Of a stretch of DNA of 64,000 nucleotides, positions 46,188-57,851 are shown piece after piece. Below the pieces are notes generated by a model. It worked only from the letters and a program-made list of their open reading frames with translations. It had not been told where the DNA came from and searched no databases. Origin of the DNA: Acorus gramineus (lineage: Eukaryota > Streptophyta > Magnoliopsida > Acorales > Acoraceae); the NCBI GenBank assembly GCA_030737835.1, contig CM060853.1, forward strand, positions 7,506,133 to 7,570,132, in the 5' to 3' direction. Each line of letters starts with the position of its first letter. Position 1 is the stretch's first letter. The position numbers and the translations under genes are program-made.

Positions 46188-47500
46188 TAGTTTAAAAAAA
46201 AATCACTCTTCATGAAATTGTCACCATTTTTATGAATATTTTAGAAAAATATCATAAAAATACATCTGTAGCCGTTAACTATTACAATCTATCCACGATA
46301 ATTAAGTAGACTTGTTTTTTTTTTTAGAATTAATATATTACCTCATCCAATCTTATTCAACTGCTTATTCGTGTTACAAATGGGGTCTATTTTATATGCT
46401 TTGCATTATTTATTTATGATAAGGAAATGTTTAGTTAATGTGACTATATATTATCGATTCATTTAGTCCAACTGAACGAGTGGTTTTAAATTTAAGAAGG
46501 AATAAAAACAGGGCAAATTAAAGTTAGCCTATAACTAACAACCCTAGCTAGATCAATTTATTTGAAACCTATCCAATCACACCTCTCCAAAGCTAGCTTG
46601 TATGCTTCATAAATGAAACAGAGACTCTTAACCAAAAATAAAAGAGTTTTGTTGTTAAAATAATTGTATAGATGGGGACATGAAAAGGGAGCTCGTGAAA
46701 ATTGTGTACCAATTTTTATCCTCCCCATTCACGTGCATGACAATCACGTTCATGTGATGATAAAAGGGACAATAAAAACAAACATTAGAAATTCTTCTTT
46801 TCAGTTTTTTGTTGATGTCTCTCATGTGCATGGCCTCTTGATAGATCATGATGATCATAGTCTACAAGAGAAACTGACTGTGACTGCACGTGTCTTGTTC
46901 TTCAATCATTCCATTCTCAATATATTTAAGTTGCACAAATAGAATATGCTCCACATGTATAGTGTACCTACAATAACTCTAGTGATAAGTCGGTTGTTGG
47001 CCACAATTACAATGGTGGCAACAGCATTAAAATGGTTGCACCATCTCTCAAACTACTGGGAATAGAATTTGTTTTTGTGTTTTACTTTTTATTTTTCTCT
47101 ATTATCTCTCATCCTCATTCAGCTATGTTAAAATCTTAAACTTTTGAGAATAGAATTTGACTACAATTTTTGAAAAAAAAAAAAATCTCAAACTATCAAT
47201 TTTTTAGACAAACTAAAAGGCTAGCTGAAACAATAAATTTTGCAAAGTGTTACTTTCAGTCCCTTTGTCGAGCCCTATTTTCAGTCTGACACTCACTTTG
47301 AATTTAAAAAAAAAAATAGTATATCTTATTTAATGAGGTATATATTTTATAAAAGATGATTTATATACTCTAATGAATTGTATAGACTAATTCATAAAAA
47401 AATATAAAAAATTCTAACGAGATATATATCTCTTTTGTGTGATTGCAAATGTTAATGAGATATATAAGACTAGAAATATGACTAAAAAGGATGTGTAACA
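46188..47500. other. Intergenic DNA without a supported gene
   Basis: AT-rich, with no N-terminal KCS sequence on either strand. A CCAGCCCTATTTTCAGTC-like phrase near 47262 may mark another copy of the dispersed family at 12128-12650. Confidence 0.5.
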
Positions 47501-47502
47501 AC

Positions 47503-47799
47503 ACTCGTATATTTAGTAAGAGAATAAGTGGTGGGATAAGGGATAATTACGATGATAAGTGAGTGGGAGGACAACTTATTCCCGTTTAGTATAAAAAATA
47601 ATCGAGATAAACTGTGGACAGTTGTCCTAATTTTGAAATGAAAATGATGATATTTTGTTTTACCTAAAGGCTGAGATAACATTCATCCCCCCTTTTTATC
47701 TTAATTTTAATAAATGTGAATATAAATAAAATTGATAGAATTTTTATCCCATAAAATTAGAATAACTTATCCTTATAATGCGTCTAATACGAGCCTTAG
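47503..47799. repeat. Probable MITE (about 300 bp)
   Basis: The left end around AACACTCGTATATTTAGTAAG and the reverse complement of the right end (AAGGCTCGTATTAGACG...) pair imperfectly, and GGGATAA and ATAAGT phrases recur in both arms. It lies just upstream of the ATL pseudogene. Superfamily unknown. Confidence 0.4.
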
Positions 47800-47989
47800 G
47801 AAGGGGCGGTTATACCCACCACCTGTTTTATTATACTCATGACCCTGTTAATACCAATTCCTATCAAATACCCACCACCTAATAAATACATCTCAACTAA
47901 AACACCAAACCCACCACCCACCATATTCTTCACACAAATATCCCGCAATCTTCCCACTTTTTTCTTTCCTTTTCTCTCCTCCTTCCCTC

Positions 47990-49160
47990 CTGTTGGGGTC
48001 CCTTAGGTCACCGTGATCAAGTTAAAGACTTGACCCGATAATCTCTACCACTCAACTTCGACCAGTCCCGCTTTTCTGGAATCAACATGATCCTCATTGA
48101 CTCCCTCCCCTATTACTTCTCCTCTCTAAATGGCTCTCGCGATGGCCTCGAATGCGGTATGTCTATGAAGATTCGAAGACACGGAGGTCCAAAGGTTGCT
48201 CCTCAAGCACTAGACTTGTCAATGGGTCTAGACTTGGCAATGGGTCCAGACCCGACTCTGCTCGAACCCGCTTACACGTGTAATATATCTGATCCAATTT
48301 GAACCTGACCCGGTGGACCCGAACATACAAACAGGTCGGGTCCGGGTCCACCCCCCCGACCCGTTGGACTCGAGACCCGACTATTTTATTATTATATGTT
48401 TATATATTACAAGACTATTCGTATTAGTTCACCCATAATTTTGTTTCTTATTTATCAAGTTACAAGTATAAATTTTAACTTATTTTTGTATCCATAAGTC
48501 TATAATTGAGCTCATAAATCATAACCCATAACTAACCAAACCCACCCGTTGACAAACCTTATTAGTTTATTAGCTTTTGAATTTGTATAATTAATTGGTT
48601 TGTTGCATGATTTATGTTCATTGTTTAGGTTAATATGTTAGTGTTTATTGTTTTGAATGTTGTTTAGATTAATATGTAGTGTCTATTGTTTTGAACGTTT
48701 ACTTTGTGACACAAATAACCATTAGCTCTCCCTTTTAGTTCATTGTTATATTGTTTAGATTTTTGTTTACTTTGAATGTTATATGTTAGTATTTATTGTT
48801 TTAAAATGTATAAAAATATGTTCAAACATAATGTCAGGACACCAATTTAAAAAGCTCAAAACTAATGCTTTATACAAAATTTTCCTAATAGAATGATAAG
48901 GCAAACAAATTCATTTGCTCTACCTTTTTTTTTATTAACTGTATTAGGGTCAGATCGGATCCAACCCGCAGGATCCTCAGTTGGACTCGAACCCGTCGGG
49001 TTTTACCACGGGTCGGGTCTAGGTTCACCTCGACCCGGCCCGTTGACAGGCCTAACAAGCACACCTTCCACATCGATTGTGTGGAGCGGTGGTTCAAGAG
49101 CCACTCGAGATGTCTGTTGTTTCAGTACAAGTCGATGACCTCTCTCCCTCTTCAAGTGGC
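47990..49160 (+). pseudogene. ATL-type RING-H2 E3 ligase pseudogene, split by a hAT-like element
   Basis: The 5' part (48050-48210) reads ...IDSLPYYFSSLNGSRDGLEC, matching the GLD motif and the start of the RING in ATL proteins. A frame change follows, then RFEDTEVQRLLLKH. The 3' part (49055-49125) resumes with KHTFHIDCVERWFKSHSRC. Together they cover most of a RING-H2 finger, the ubiquitin-E2-binding module of ATL ligases. It is dead in several ways: the second metal-binding Cys is replaced (ECGMS), a stop and a frame shift follow, the last CPLC is CLLF, and an 843 bp element sits between LLLKH and KHTFH. A Ser-rich tail typical of the family continues in another frame at 49125-49190. Confidence 0.75.
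48211..49054. mobile_element. hAT-like non-autonomous element inside the ATL pseudogene
   Basis: The left end TAGACTTGTCAATGGGTC and, inverted, the right end TAGGCCTGTCAACGGGCC pair. Flanks TCAAGCAC (48203-48210) and ACAAGCAC (49055-49062) form an 8 bp duplication with one mismatch. Both ends carry clusters of GGGTC/GACCCG units and the middle is AT-rich. The middle resembles, in reverse orientation, the element at 59190-59967. No coding capacity. Confidence 0.8.
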
Positions 49161-49993
49161 AGCTCGTCGGATCTTTTCACACAACCTTGACAACATGTAT
49201 GTCAAATTGGTTGGTCCTATGACCTTTTGGATTTTGAAACTCGACAGATCGATGATTGATCGTTAAGTGAGGACGGTCGACCAGCATTCAGTTGAACTAA
49301 GTGTATAGGTCTGCGAAATCCCTGTCAAATAACTCAAAATCTTTTTTTTGAGAGTGCGAGATGCTTATTCTATGACGAGGTGCCATTTCCAATATTTTAT
49401 CTTATATATGATATGATGAATATATACAACAACATATGCTAATCCATTATACCTAAAAGTTTAATCACCCCCAAAGAATCAACCATTTTGCAGAAAAGGA
49501 CATGGAATTGGGAATAGTAGAATAATACATATGCCTTTCACTCGGCTTGATTTCTGTTATCACTTCATTTGCTACTCAAATTGACAAATTAGACAATAAA
49601 ACCATGGGAAATTAAAAAAAAATAAAAGATTACTCTATCACGACGATGACTACACTAAAAGGGGAATAATGATAAGAGCAAGCATATTTCCTTTGTATGG
49701 TACATTTCATGCAATGGCCTATTATTGTAGAACATATACAACCACAACCCTGGCATGCTTTAATGTCTTAGAAATTGGTCCAAGTCCCCTGACAGTGTGA
49801 AGCATACATAACATAATCAATGTACACAATGGCGGAATCCGCTCCAGTTTCTCCTTGTTGAAAAAGAAAACAATCCGGCAAATGAAACAGGAGTCTCCCT
49901 ACATTGTGTTCAGGGGCCTACGAGAAACATGAACACCAGTGTCATGATTCGTGGTTTCAAAAGTTCAAGGAAGTTTAGAATCTCACCTGATCA

Positions 49994-52900
49994 TTATTCA
50001 CGGAGATTGTTCTTTTGTGCTCGAGCCATTCCCCGGAGCTCCTCGGGAGGTGGGGGCGTAAGGAACTCCTTCGGATACACCACATAAGACCGCTGGATGC
50101 CAAAAAAACACGGCAGGTTCACGTTTTAGGACACATGGAATAACACAGTGTGAGTAGTTCATCTAATCAAGATGTTTAGCTACAAAAAGGGAGATCAAAG
50201 ACGTTACACTAAAAGAGGAAATGATATCATTCTAGTAAAGGTATCAAATTAAATATGCCAATTGCATGTGAAGAATGGAGCTACAAAACGCCCTTATGGA
50301 GTATGAATTTACGGACATCGTACAACTATGACCAACCCATTCCACAAAGTCCCCAGCGGCCATAGCACAACGGTTCAGGGATCACCTGTGTTAAGAGTAG
50401 GTCTTGGGTTACGACAAATTCACTACATAAACACCAAATAACTCCCCAGTGGCCGTTTAATGTAGCCACAATCTAAGGCCAATTTTCTACATCATCCGCA
50501 CTATGACTAATTCAAGGATTTTTAAGTTTCCCGTATCATACTTACTTCCCAACTTGAAAATACATTCCTGACACTATAACTGGACACTACAAAACAATTC
50601 TTGTGTCTGCATTCAATCCATTCTTACTCATCCAAACAACCAGGCTCAGCACTGGAAAAAAAAAAATCATCTACATGCCAAATGACTCCTAGACTCCTTG
50701 ACATGCTAATTCCATATTTGGGCACCAATTCAAAACCTTCACTTCATTCAAAAGCAATGGAGGATACAGCTTTTATATTTGGAAAAAAAATGCTTAACTA
50801 AAAAAGCTTTTCGCCATCATCCTTCAACAAGAGTTCACTCAGCCATTGACTGACATCTATATCATGTTCTCTTCTTTTTTTTCTCAACACCAAACTTCTT
50901 TTTTTTCCTTGTCATATCATTCATTTTGATAAAAATCCTATAGATGTCTATAGAATTCTCTGAAGCTATCCCTTTTCTTGTAAAGAATATATAAAAATAC
51001 CTATAGAATTCTCCAAACACTTATAAAAGTTGTGATATTGCACTTGGCATATGTGAAAAGAACATTGTTAAACAAACAGGAAAACAACGCAAGTCATTGA
51101 CACAAGTGACAAATGCTCCTGTTAAATTATATGTGTTATGTCATAGTGTATTACACGTGTAATCCTATGTATACTTGTATATAAGGGATTGAACCCTAAA
51201 GTGCAATGCAAAGATTTCCATTATTTTATTCTTTGTTTCTATCATGGTATCAGAGCCACAACCTAAAAATCCCTAATTATTTTTTTTTTTTGAATCCTTC
51301 ACCGTTGTCGTCGCCATCACCGTCGCCGTCGTGGCCCTGCCGTTGCCGTCGCCGCCCCTACTGCGCGCCGCCCTGCCGCTGCCCTGTCGCGCGCCGTGCC
51401 CTGCCCTGCTGCGTGCCCTGCCGCGCCCTACCCTGCCCTGCCAAGCACCCTGTCGCGTGCCCTGCTGCGTCGTGCCCTGTCGTGCCATGCACTACATAGC
51501 GCCCTGCCGCGTCGTGTCCTGCCGAGCGTCTGAACCTGCCTGGATTACCCGGGATCTGTCGCGCCCGAGAAATCTGCCCGAGCATTGATCCGCAGATTCT
51601 GCCCGGATTTCCCGCGATCTGCTGGGACAGCTCGTGCCAGCCTGTCTCGAGCGTTCCGGATCGTCTCGAGCACCCAACCCAGCACCTGACCGGAGTCCAC
51701 TCAGCATCCGACCCAAACCCTACCCAGCGACCTGGCCCAGCATCCGACCCGGACCTGACCCGGCACCCGACCCGAGTCCGACCTCCGGCCGCCCCTGCCA
51801 CCACCGGCCGCTCTCCGCGGCCTCCAGCACCTCCTTGAGACTTTGAATCACTAAATCGGTCATAACTTCCTCTTTGAAAGTCCGATTAAGGTGATCCAGG
51901 AGTCCATTTTGCTCAATTTTCCGTGCTCTACGTCCTCGGCAGCCCTCCGGCTCATCCGGCCACCCCCTGCCGCCACTGGCCGGTCTCCGCCTCCTCTGAC
52001 ACCTCCTTGAGACTTTGAATCACTAAATCGGTTATAACTTCCTCTTCGGAAGTCCGATTAAGGTGATGCAGAAGTCCATTTTGCTCGATTTTTCGTGCTC
52101 TACGTCCTCGTCTGCTTCTGATCTTCATCCGAGTGGTTCTCACAATGTAAGAAACCACAATGTAAGAAACCAACAGCAACCCTACTCTTCCGACACCGGC
52201 TTTGAAGGTGTCTCGTCAGTATACTTTGTCATTTATCTATGAGGGCATCTTGGGGGCCGCTCTTGCTACGAAAAGACAACGACCTTCTAAGCAGCGTTAT
52301 CAACCGAAAGGCCTAGGACATCATCTTCCTCCTGTTGCCGCTACGACTGCTACTTCGATTGCCTCCATTTAGTCACACTCGGATAAGCTTGTCCAGATTA
52401 GTCAGTGCCTCGACCATCTGATTCTACAGCAATCTCTCCTTGGTTCTTCTTCTCCCTTTGCCTTGTCTTCTACTACAGGTAATCCTGCTTATTGGATATT
52501 TGACTCGGGTGCCTCACATCACATGACGCCTGATAGTTCTATCCTCATTGCATGCTCACCTGCACCTTCACACCTACCTTTGATTCATACTGCTAATGGC
52601 TCTCCTTTAGTCATCACGCAGTGTGGATCAATCACCACCACATCTCATCCCACTGGCCGCCTTTCATTACCCTTTGTTTTGCATGCTCCTGACCTTTGCA
52701 TGAATCTTGTGTCTATTAATCGATTGTGTGATTCTGGATTCACTGTTACCTTTACCTCTTCTGGGTGTTCTGGGCAGGATCCATGTTCAAGGCAGAGGAT
52801 TAGTGTTGGTCGTCGAATTGGCGGACTGTATTATGTAGAGTATCTTCATCTTCCTGTACTTGATCCCTCAGTTTTCTGTGGCACTGTCACTTCTGATGCT

Positions 52901-55900
52901 GACTTGTGGCATAAGAGGTTAGGTCATGTTTTTTAGTCTCGTCTTAAAGACCTTATTAAGTCTGGTGATTTAGGTGATGTTTCTTTTTTTCCTCTTTCTG
53001 TTTGTGAGGGTTGTAAATTGGTCAAACCTGTTGCTACTCCATTCCATTCTAGCAGTCATCAGTCCTCTAGTCCATTTGAACTTGTTCATTCTGATATCTG
53101 GGGTCCTCATATCACGTCAAAGAGTGATTTTTTGTATTATATCAGTTTTATTGATGACTATTTTTGCTTTACTTGGATTTATTTATTGCGTCATCGATCT
53201 AAAGTCTCAAAGATATATGAGGTTTTTACCACTATGATTCACACCCAGTTTCGGACTCGTATCAAAATCTTTAGGTCTGCTTGTGCTCGAGAATATATTT
53301 CTTCCACGATGTGTTCTCTTCTTCAATCTCATGACACTCTCTTTCAGCAATCATGCCCTTATACTAATGAGCAGAATGGTGTTGCTGAAAGAAAACATCG
53401 CCATATTCTTGAGACCGCTCGTTCTTACTTTCTTCCTCCATCCCCAGCACATTCTGGGTTGAGACTGCTCTTCTATCTGTTCATCTTATCAATATCACTC
53501 CCTCTTCTGTCCTCTCTGATATGACTCCTCATGAGCGTCTTTACTCCTCCAAACTTTGCACATTTGGATGTACGTGTTTTGTGCTTCTCCGTCCTCATCA
53601 ATGCACCAAATTGACCGCTCGGTCAGTAAAGTGTGTATACTTGGGGATTAGCTTTAAACACAAGGGTTATCGCTGCTATGATCTTGTTGGAGATCGATTT
53701 TGGATCACTCGTCATGTGTCCTTTGTCGAGGATGTTCCCTATTTTTCTTCTTCACCCACTCCGTCCTCTCCTCCTGTGCATTCTCCCGTTCAGGTCTCTC
53801 CTGTGCATTCTCCTGTTCAGGTCTCTCCTATTACGTCTCTTCCTTTTCCTGGCCTACCTGTTGCACTAGAGTCTGTTCCTACCCCTGCGTCTCAACCTGA
53901 CACTCCTGCAGATAACCCACCCTCTCCTCCCAGTGTGTCTCCTATTGCCCCTACTGAAGATACTTCCGCTGGTCCTCCGACTCCCACGCCTGACGCGCCT
54001 CCTCCTGCCGTGGATTCTCATCTTTTGCCTCGTTATCCTCAGCGTCCACGTCACCCCCCTTCCTGCTTCAGTTACGACTCGGGACCACCTGACCAGTTTG
54101 GTTTTGCATCTGTCAGTACCTACTCTCCACAATTTCAGGCCTATCTCATAGCTATACATGCCCACCGTGAGCCCCGTTCTTACCGCGAGGCAATCGAGTA
54201 CCCTGAGTGGAAGTAGGCCATGGTAGAAGAATTTCAGGCATTTGAGCAGACACAGACTTGGGATGTTTTTTCCCTTCCAGATGGTGTTACACCTATTAGC
54301 TGCAAATGGATCTTCAAGATCAAGCATCGTCCTGATGGGTCCATTGAACGGTATAAAGCTCGTCTTGTTGCTCGAGGTTTCACCCAGGAGTATGGTATTG
54401 ACTATGAGGAGACGTTTGCACCTGTCGCTCAGATGACCACTGTTCGTACTCTCCTTGCTGTTGCTACTGTTCATCGTTGGCCTCTCTTTCAGATGGATGT
54501 GAAGAATGCCTTTCTTCACGATGACCTATCTGAGATTGTCTACATACAGTCACCTCCAGGTCTCAACACTCCTCCTCAGCATGTTTGTCATTTTTGACAG
54601 GCTATATACGGACTGAAATAGGCTCCTCGTGCCTGGTTTGAGCGTTTTCGCAGTGTTATTCTGACAGCTGATTTTGTTGAGAGCCACCAGGACCACTCTA
54701 TGTTTGTGCGATCCTCATCGCAGGGGCGGGTAATCCTTCTTCTGTATGTTGACGACATGATTATAACTGGCGATGACTCCGCTAGTATTACTCTGGTCAA
54801 GAACCACCTCAGTCGACAGTTTCAGATGAAAGATCTTGGTACTCTTCGCTACTTCCTTGGTCTCGAGATTGCACAGAGTGACCGTGGGATCCTGCTTTCT
54901 CAACAGAAGTATACAGCTGACATTTTAGAGCGTGCTGCCCTCTCCGATACCCGCAGTGCGGATACTCCTCTCGAGCTTCATGTGAAGCTTCGTCCTACAG
55001 ATGGTGAGCTTCTCCCAGATCCTACTAGATACAGACAGATTGTGGGTCAGCTTGTGTATCTCTGCATCACCAGACCTGACATTGCTCATGCTGTTAGCAT
55101 TGTTAGTCAGTTTGTCTCGACCCCTCGATCAGTGCATTATGGTGCTCTTATGCATATTCTCAGATATTTACGTGGTACTATCACTAGATCGCTGTATCTG
55201 TCATCCACTTCCACTTTGGTTCTTAGAGCTTACACTGATGCTGATTGGGCTGGAGATCCGACCACGAGACACTCTACCACTGAGTTCTACATATTTCTTG
55301 GAGATTCCATCATCTCTTGGCGCAGCAAGAAACAGAAAGTTGTGTCCCTGTCCAGCACTGAGGCTGAGTATTGCGCCATGGCTATTACCACCAAAGAGAT
55401 TGTTCATCTTAGACGTCTCTTGGTGGACTTAGGAGTCACTATGACTGGTCTTACTACTCTTTATTGTGATAATCGGTCTGCTATTCAGATAGCCAGCAAT
55501 CCGGTCTTTCACGAAAGGATCAAACACATTGAGATCGACTGTCACTTCGTTCGTCAGCATTACCTTGCAAAGACAGTATCGCTTCCGCATATTTCCGCTG
55601 CAGAGCAGCTTGCTGATTTCTTTACGAAGTTACACCCAGTTCCTCGATTTCAGTTCCTCATTCGCAAACTCACCTTGTATGATCTACACTGAGTTTGAGG
55701 GGAGCTGTTAAATTATATGTGTTATGTCATAGTGTATTACACGTGTAATCTTATGTGTACTTGTATATAAAGGATTGAACCCTAAAGTGCAATACAAAGA
55801 TTCCCATTATTTTATTCTCTGTTTCTATCAGCTCCCATTATTTTTGAAAAACTAGTTGAGATCCTACAACCAAATTCTTATTGATAAAATTTGGGGTACT

Positions 55901-57685
55901 ACCATACTATGCCATAGCGAGGGGTCCCACTACAGCCATCCAATCAACTTCACTTGAAAATTGGAGCACTTTAAAGATGGATGAGGTGGCACATGTATTG
56001 GAAACATGTGTTGTCTGTTTAGCATTTTTATATGAAAATAGTATGAAGAAGAACAATTGTGGGAGAACGATAAGTGGTATGACACAGCCACAAAGACATC
56101 CACATTTCCACACCTTCATTTAACACTCATGCTCAGACTCTGCAATTGGCATGGGCCACCCCACAGGATATGAGGAAAAAGAAAAGCGAACTGAGCTTTG
56201 GTTAAGTCGACTAGCACCCCCCCCCCCCCCCCCCCCCCCAAATAAAGTAGGTCAGGGAATAAATCCAGAGGGGCACCAATTTTTTTTTAAAAAAAAAAGG
56301 TTTGAGAAAAAAAAACATAATTCCTTTGGTAACACTTTTTTTTGAAAAGATTTAGGAACTATCTTACTAGAAAGAAAAACCCGAACAAAAAGAGATGAGG
56401 AATCAATTGAACTAGTGAAGTACAATATTATACTCTATGAAACACGTTGGATGATAACCAGATGAAAGCATGCATGAATTATTTTTCTTTTTCACATGTC
56501 ATATAGAAATTCAAATTAGCCATTGGTACTCCAAGGAAAACGGAGAAGACAAAATCCACCTATCCCAGCTAGTGATTCCAGTTCCATGAAATCCCCGTCA
56601 AATATCCATCACAGATATAGGAATGCAAATTACCTGATTAAACATCAATACATTATTATAGATCACTTGAAGGCAATCATAGAATTTGTCATATAAGAGT
56701 CATGTTATTCACCTCTAAGCCTTACCATTTCTTCACCCATATCACATCAATTACCAGGCTAAGGGTCAACAAGTTCCCACTGACCTTTTCCCTTCCCTTC
56801 CTCCATACAATTTTCCACCATTGATCAATTTAAATACAGCATAAACAGAAGCACCTTTTCCCATTAAATATTCTAAAGAGCTCTTTGAACTAATCATCAA
56901 TTATAAAAGACCAATTTTCTGAAAAACTCTATAATATTTATGCATTGATAGGTTAGAATAAATCTTGATAACTATACGTAGGGGAGGTAGATATAGTTTA
57001 TTCATGGTTATTCATCCAGAACTATAACCATATTCTAGTGAGACAAACACAAAAAACAAAAATTTACCCAAATCGAAAAAAGGAACGACAATGAAACACA
57101 AAATCATATAATTCTCCTCTATCCCTGTATAACTATTTTCTGCCTAATAAGCTATCCAGTATCCATGAACCGAAGTACCGAACGGGGGGCCAAAGTGGAT
57201 TTGCAAAAGCACAATCTAGCCAAATAATTGGTCCCAGGCAGAGCCCCCAACAGCAATCCAAAGAACTTTTCAAACAAGAAAATCACAATAAAGCGAGAAA
57301 CCTCAATAAAATTCTGCCCCCCACACTTCCTCACTTAACTAAACCAAGCATTCATTTATTCCCAACATTGTTAGAGCGTTCTAATCATCTATAATGAGGT
57401 GTCTTACATACTCCACTAACCTTGTTCACAGTAATTCACAACAATCTCCAAACTTTCTTGATCAATCCGTCGTGGAATTGAATCAAACATAAGAATATAA
57501 GGTTTCCAGGGTTTCAAATGAATCAAGAGAGCAATATTGCGAGAGAGGGGACTTACCTTGCCCATGAATTTGTTGAGGTTCTCGGAATTGTTGGCGAAAA
57601 TGTACATGAGGGCGATCGGGACAGCCACATAGACCCCGAATTTGCAGATCTCGAGCACCCCCTTCGAAGTTCCCACAGACGACAT
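49994..57685 (-). CDS. PET100: PET100 homologue, cytochrome c oxidase assembly factor, two coding exons across a 7.5 kb intron
   Basis: Exon 1 is 57685-57557 (43 codons) and exon 2 is 50092-49994 (32 codons and stop TAA), phase 0, GT at 57556 and AG at 50093, giving 75 residues. Exon 1 encodes [20 protein letters not shown]..., with a single membrane segment at about residues 13-31 ([19 protein letters not shown]). Exon 2 encodes [25 protein letters not shown]. The order TM helix, then Y-V-Y-P, a Pro-rich turn and a basic C-terminus is that of PET100, an inner-mitochondrial-membrane factor needed for complex IV assembly. Both exons are intact. The intron contains a whole copia element in opposite orientation and a 23-base C run. 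A CAG|GTGAG just after the stop (49985) may be a 3' leader intron donor. Confidence 0.88.
51785..52128. repeat. 172 bp tandem duplication in the copia leader/gag region
   Basis: Two copies (51785-51956 and 51957-52128) share CTCCTTGAGACTTTGAATCA, ATAACTTCCTCTT, CCGATTAAGGTGAT and GTGCTCTACGTCCTCG in order, with scattered differences. The upstream 51300-51560 stretch is a low-complexity CCCTGCC/GCGCCG-type region. No intact gag or CCHC knuckle is found, so the gag part has been lost or replaced. Confidence 0.75.
52463..55692 (+). pseudogene. Copia pol: protease, integrase, reverse transcriptase, RNase H (multiple breaks)
   Basis: The protease motif DSGASHH is at about 52502. GAG-pre-integrase (WHKRLGH) is at ~52905. 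The integrase core ([31 protein letters not shown]) spans ~53010-53450, and the second catalytic Asp region reads RSACAREY, so the triad is broken. The reverse transcriptase begins at about 54220 ([37 protein letters not shown]) with YVDDM at 54745. RNase H ([19 protein letters not shown]) ends with a stop at 55690-55692. Breaks: stops at 52934-52936, 54214-54216, 54595-54597 and 54619-54621, and a one-base frame change near 53450. All four stops stand where the family normally has Gln or Arg. Confidence 0.92.
56217..56239. repeat. Poly-C run of 23 bases
   Basis: An uninterrupted C homopolymer inside the PET100 intron, about 390 bp beyond the copia element. Long C runs are rare in plant DNA and error-prone in sequencing. 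Confidence 0.9.
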
Positions 57686-57851
57686 TATCTCCTCGCTTTC
57701 TTTAAACACAGAAAACCTAGAATTTGTGATCCAGGAGAACCAGAAAGATTAGGAAAGAGGGGTCCTTTTCAGATACGTATCCGAATTTGAATCCGGATCC
57801 GGATACTTCAATTATTATGATAATTAACAAATTACAATCGTATTAAGATAT

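Larger units (their letters stand above)
51115..55835 (+). mobile_element. Ty1/copia LTR retrotransposon, complete but decayed, in the PET100 intron
   Basis: The two 125 bp LTRs (51120-51244 and 55706-55830) start TGTTAAATTATATG and end TTTCTATCA. They differ at six positions, all transitions. The 5 bp duplication GCTCC lies at 51115-51119 and 55831-55835. The primer-binding site TGGTATCAGAGC (51245-51256) matches the 3' end of initiator Met tRNA. The purine tract TTTGAGGGGAGC precedes the right LTR. TATATAAG in the LTR is a likely TATA box. About 5% LTR divergence suggests an insertion on the order of 1-3 million years ago if a rate near 1.3e-8 per site per year is assumed. Confidence 0.97.

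Noticed and set aside
51245-51256. tRNA-like sequence TGGTATCAGAGC
   Set aside because: It is only the primer-binding site complementary to initiator Met tRNA, placed directly after the left LTR; no tRNA gene surrounds it.
51206-51804. Several overlapping frames on both strands with Cys-Arg-Ala-Leu-Pro repeats
   Set aside because: They are products of CCCTGCC-type low complexity inside the copia leader, not genes.
53866-54519. 217-codon minus-strand frame inside the copia element
   Set aside because: Antisense shadow of the reverse transcriptase region.
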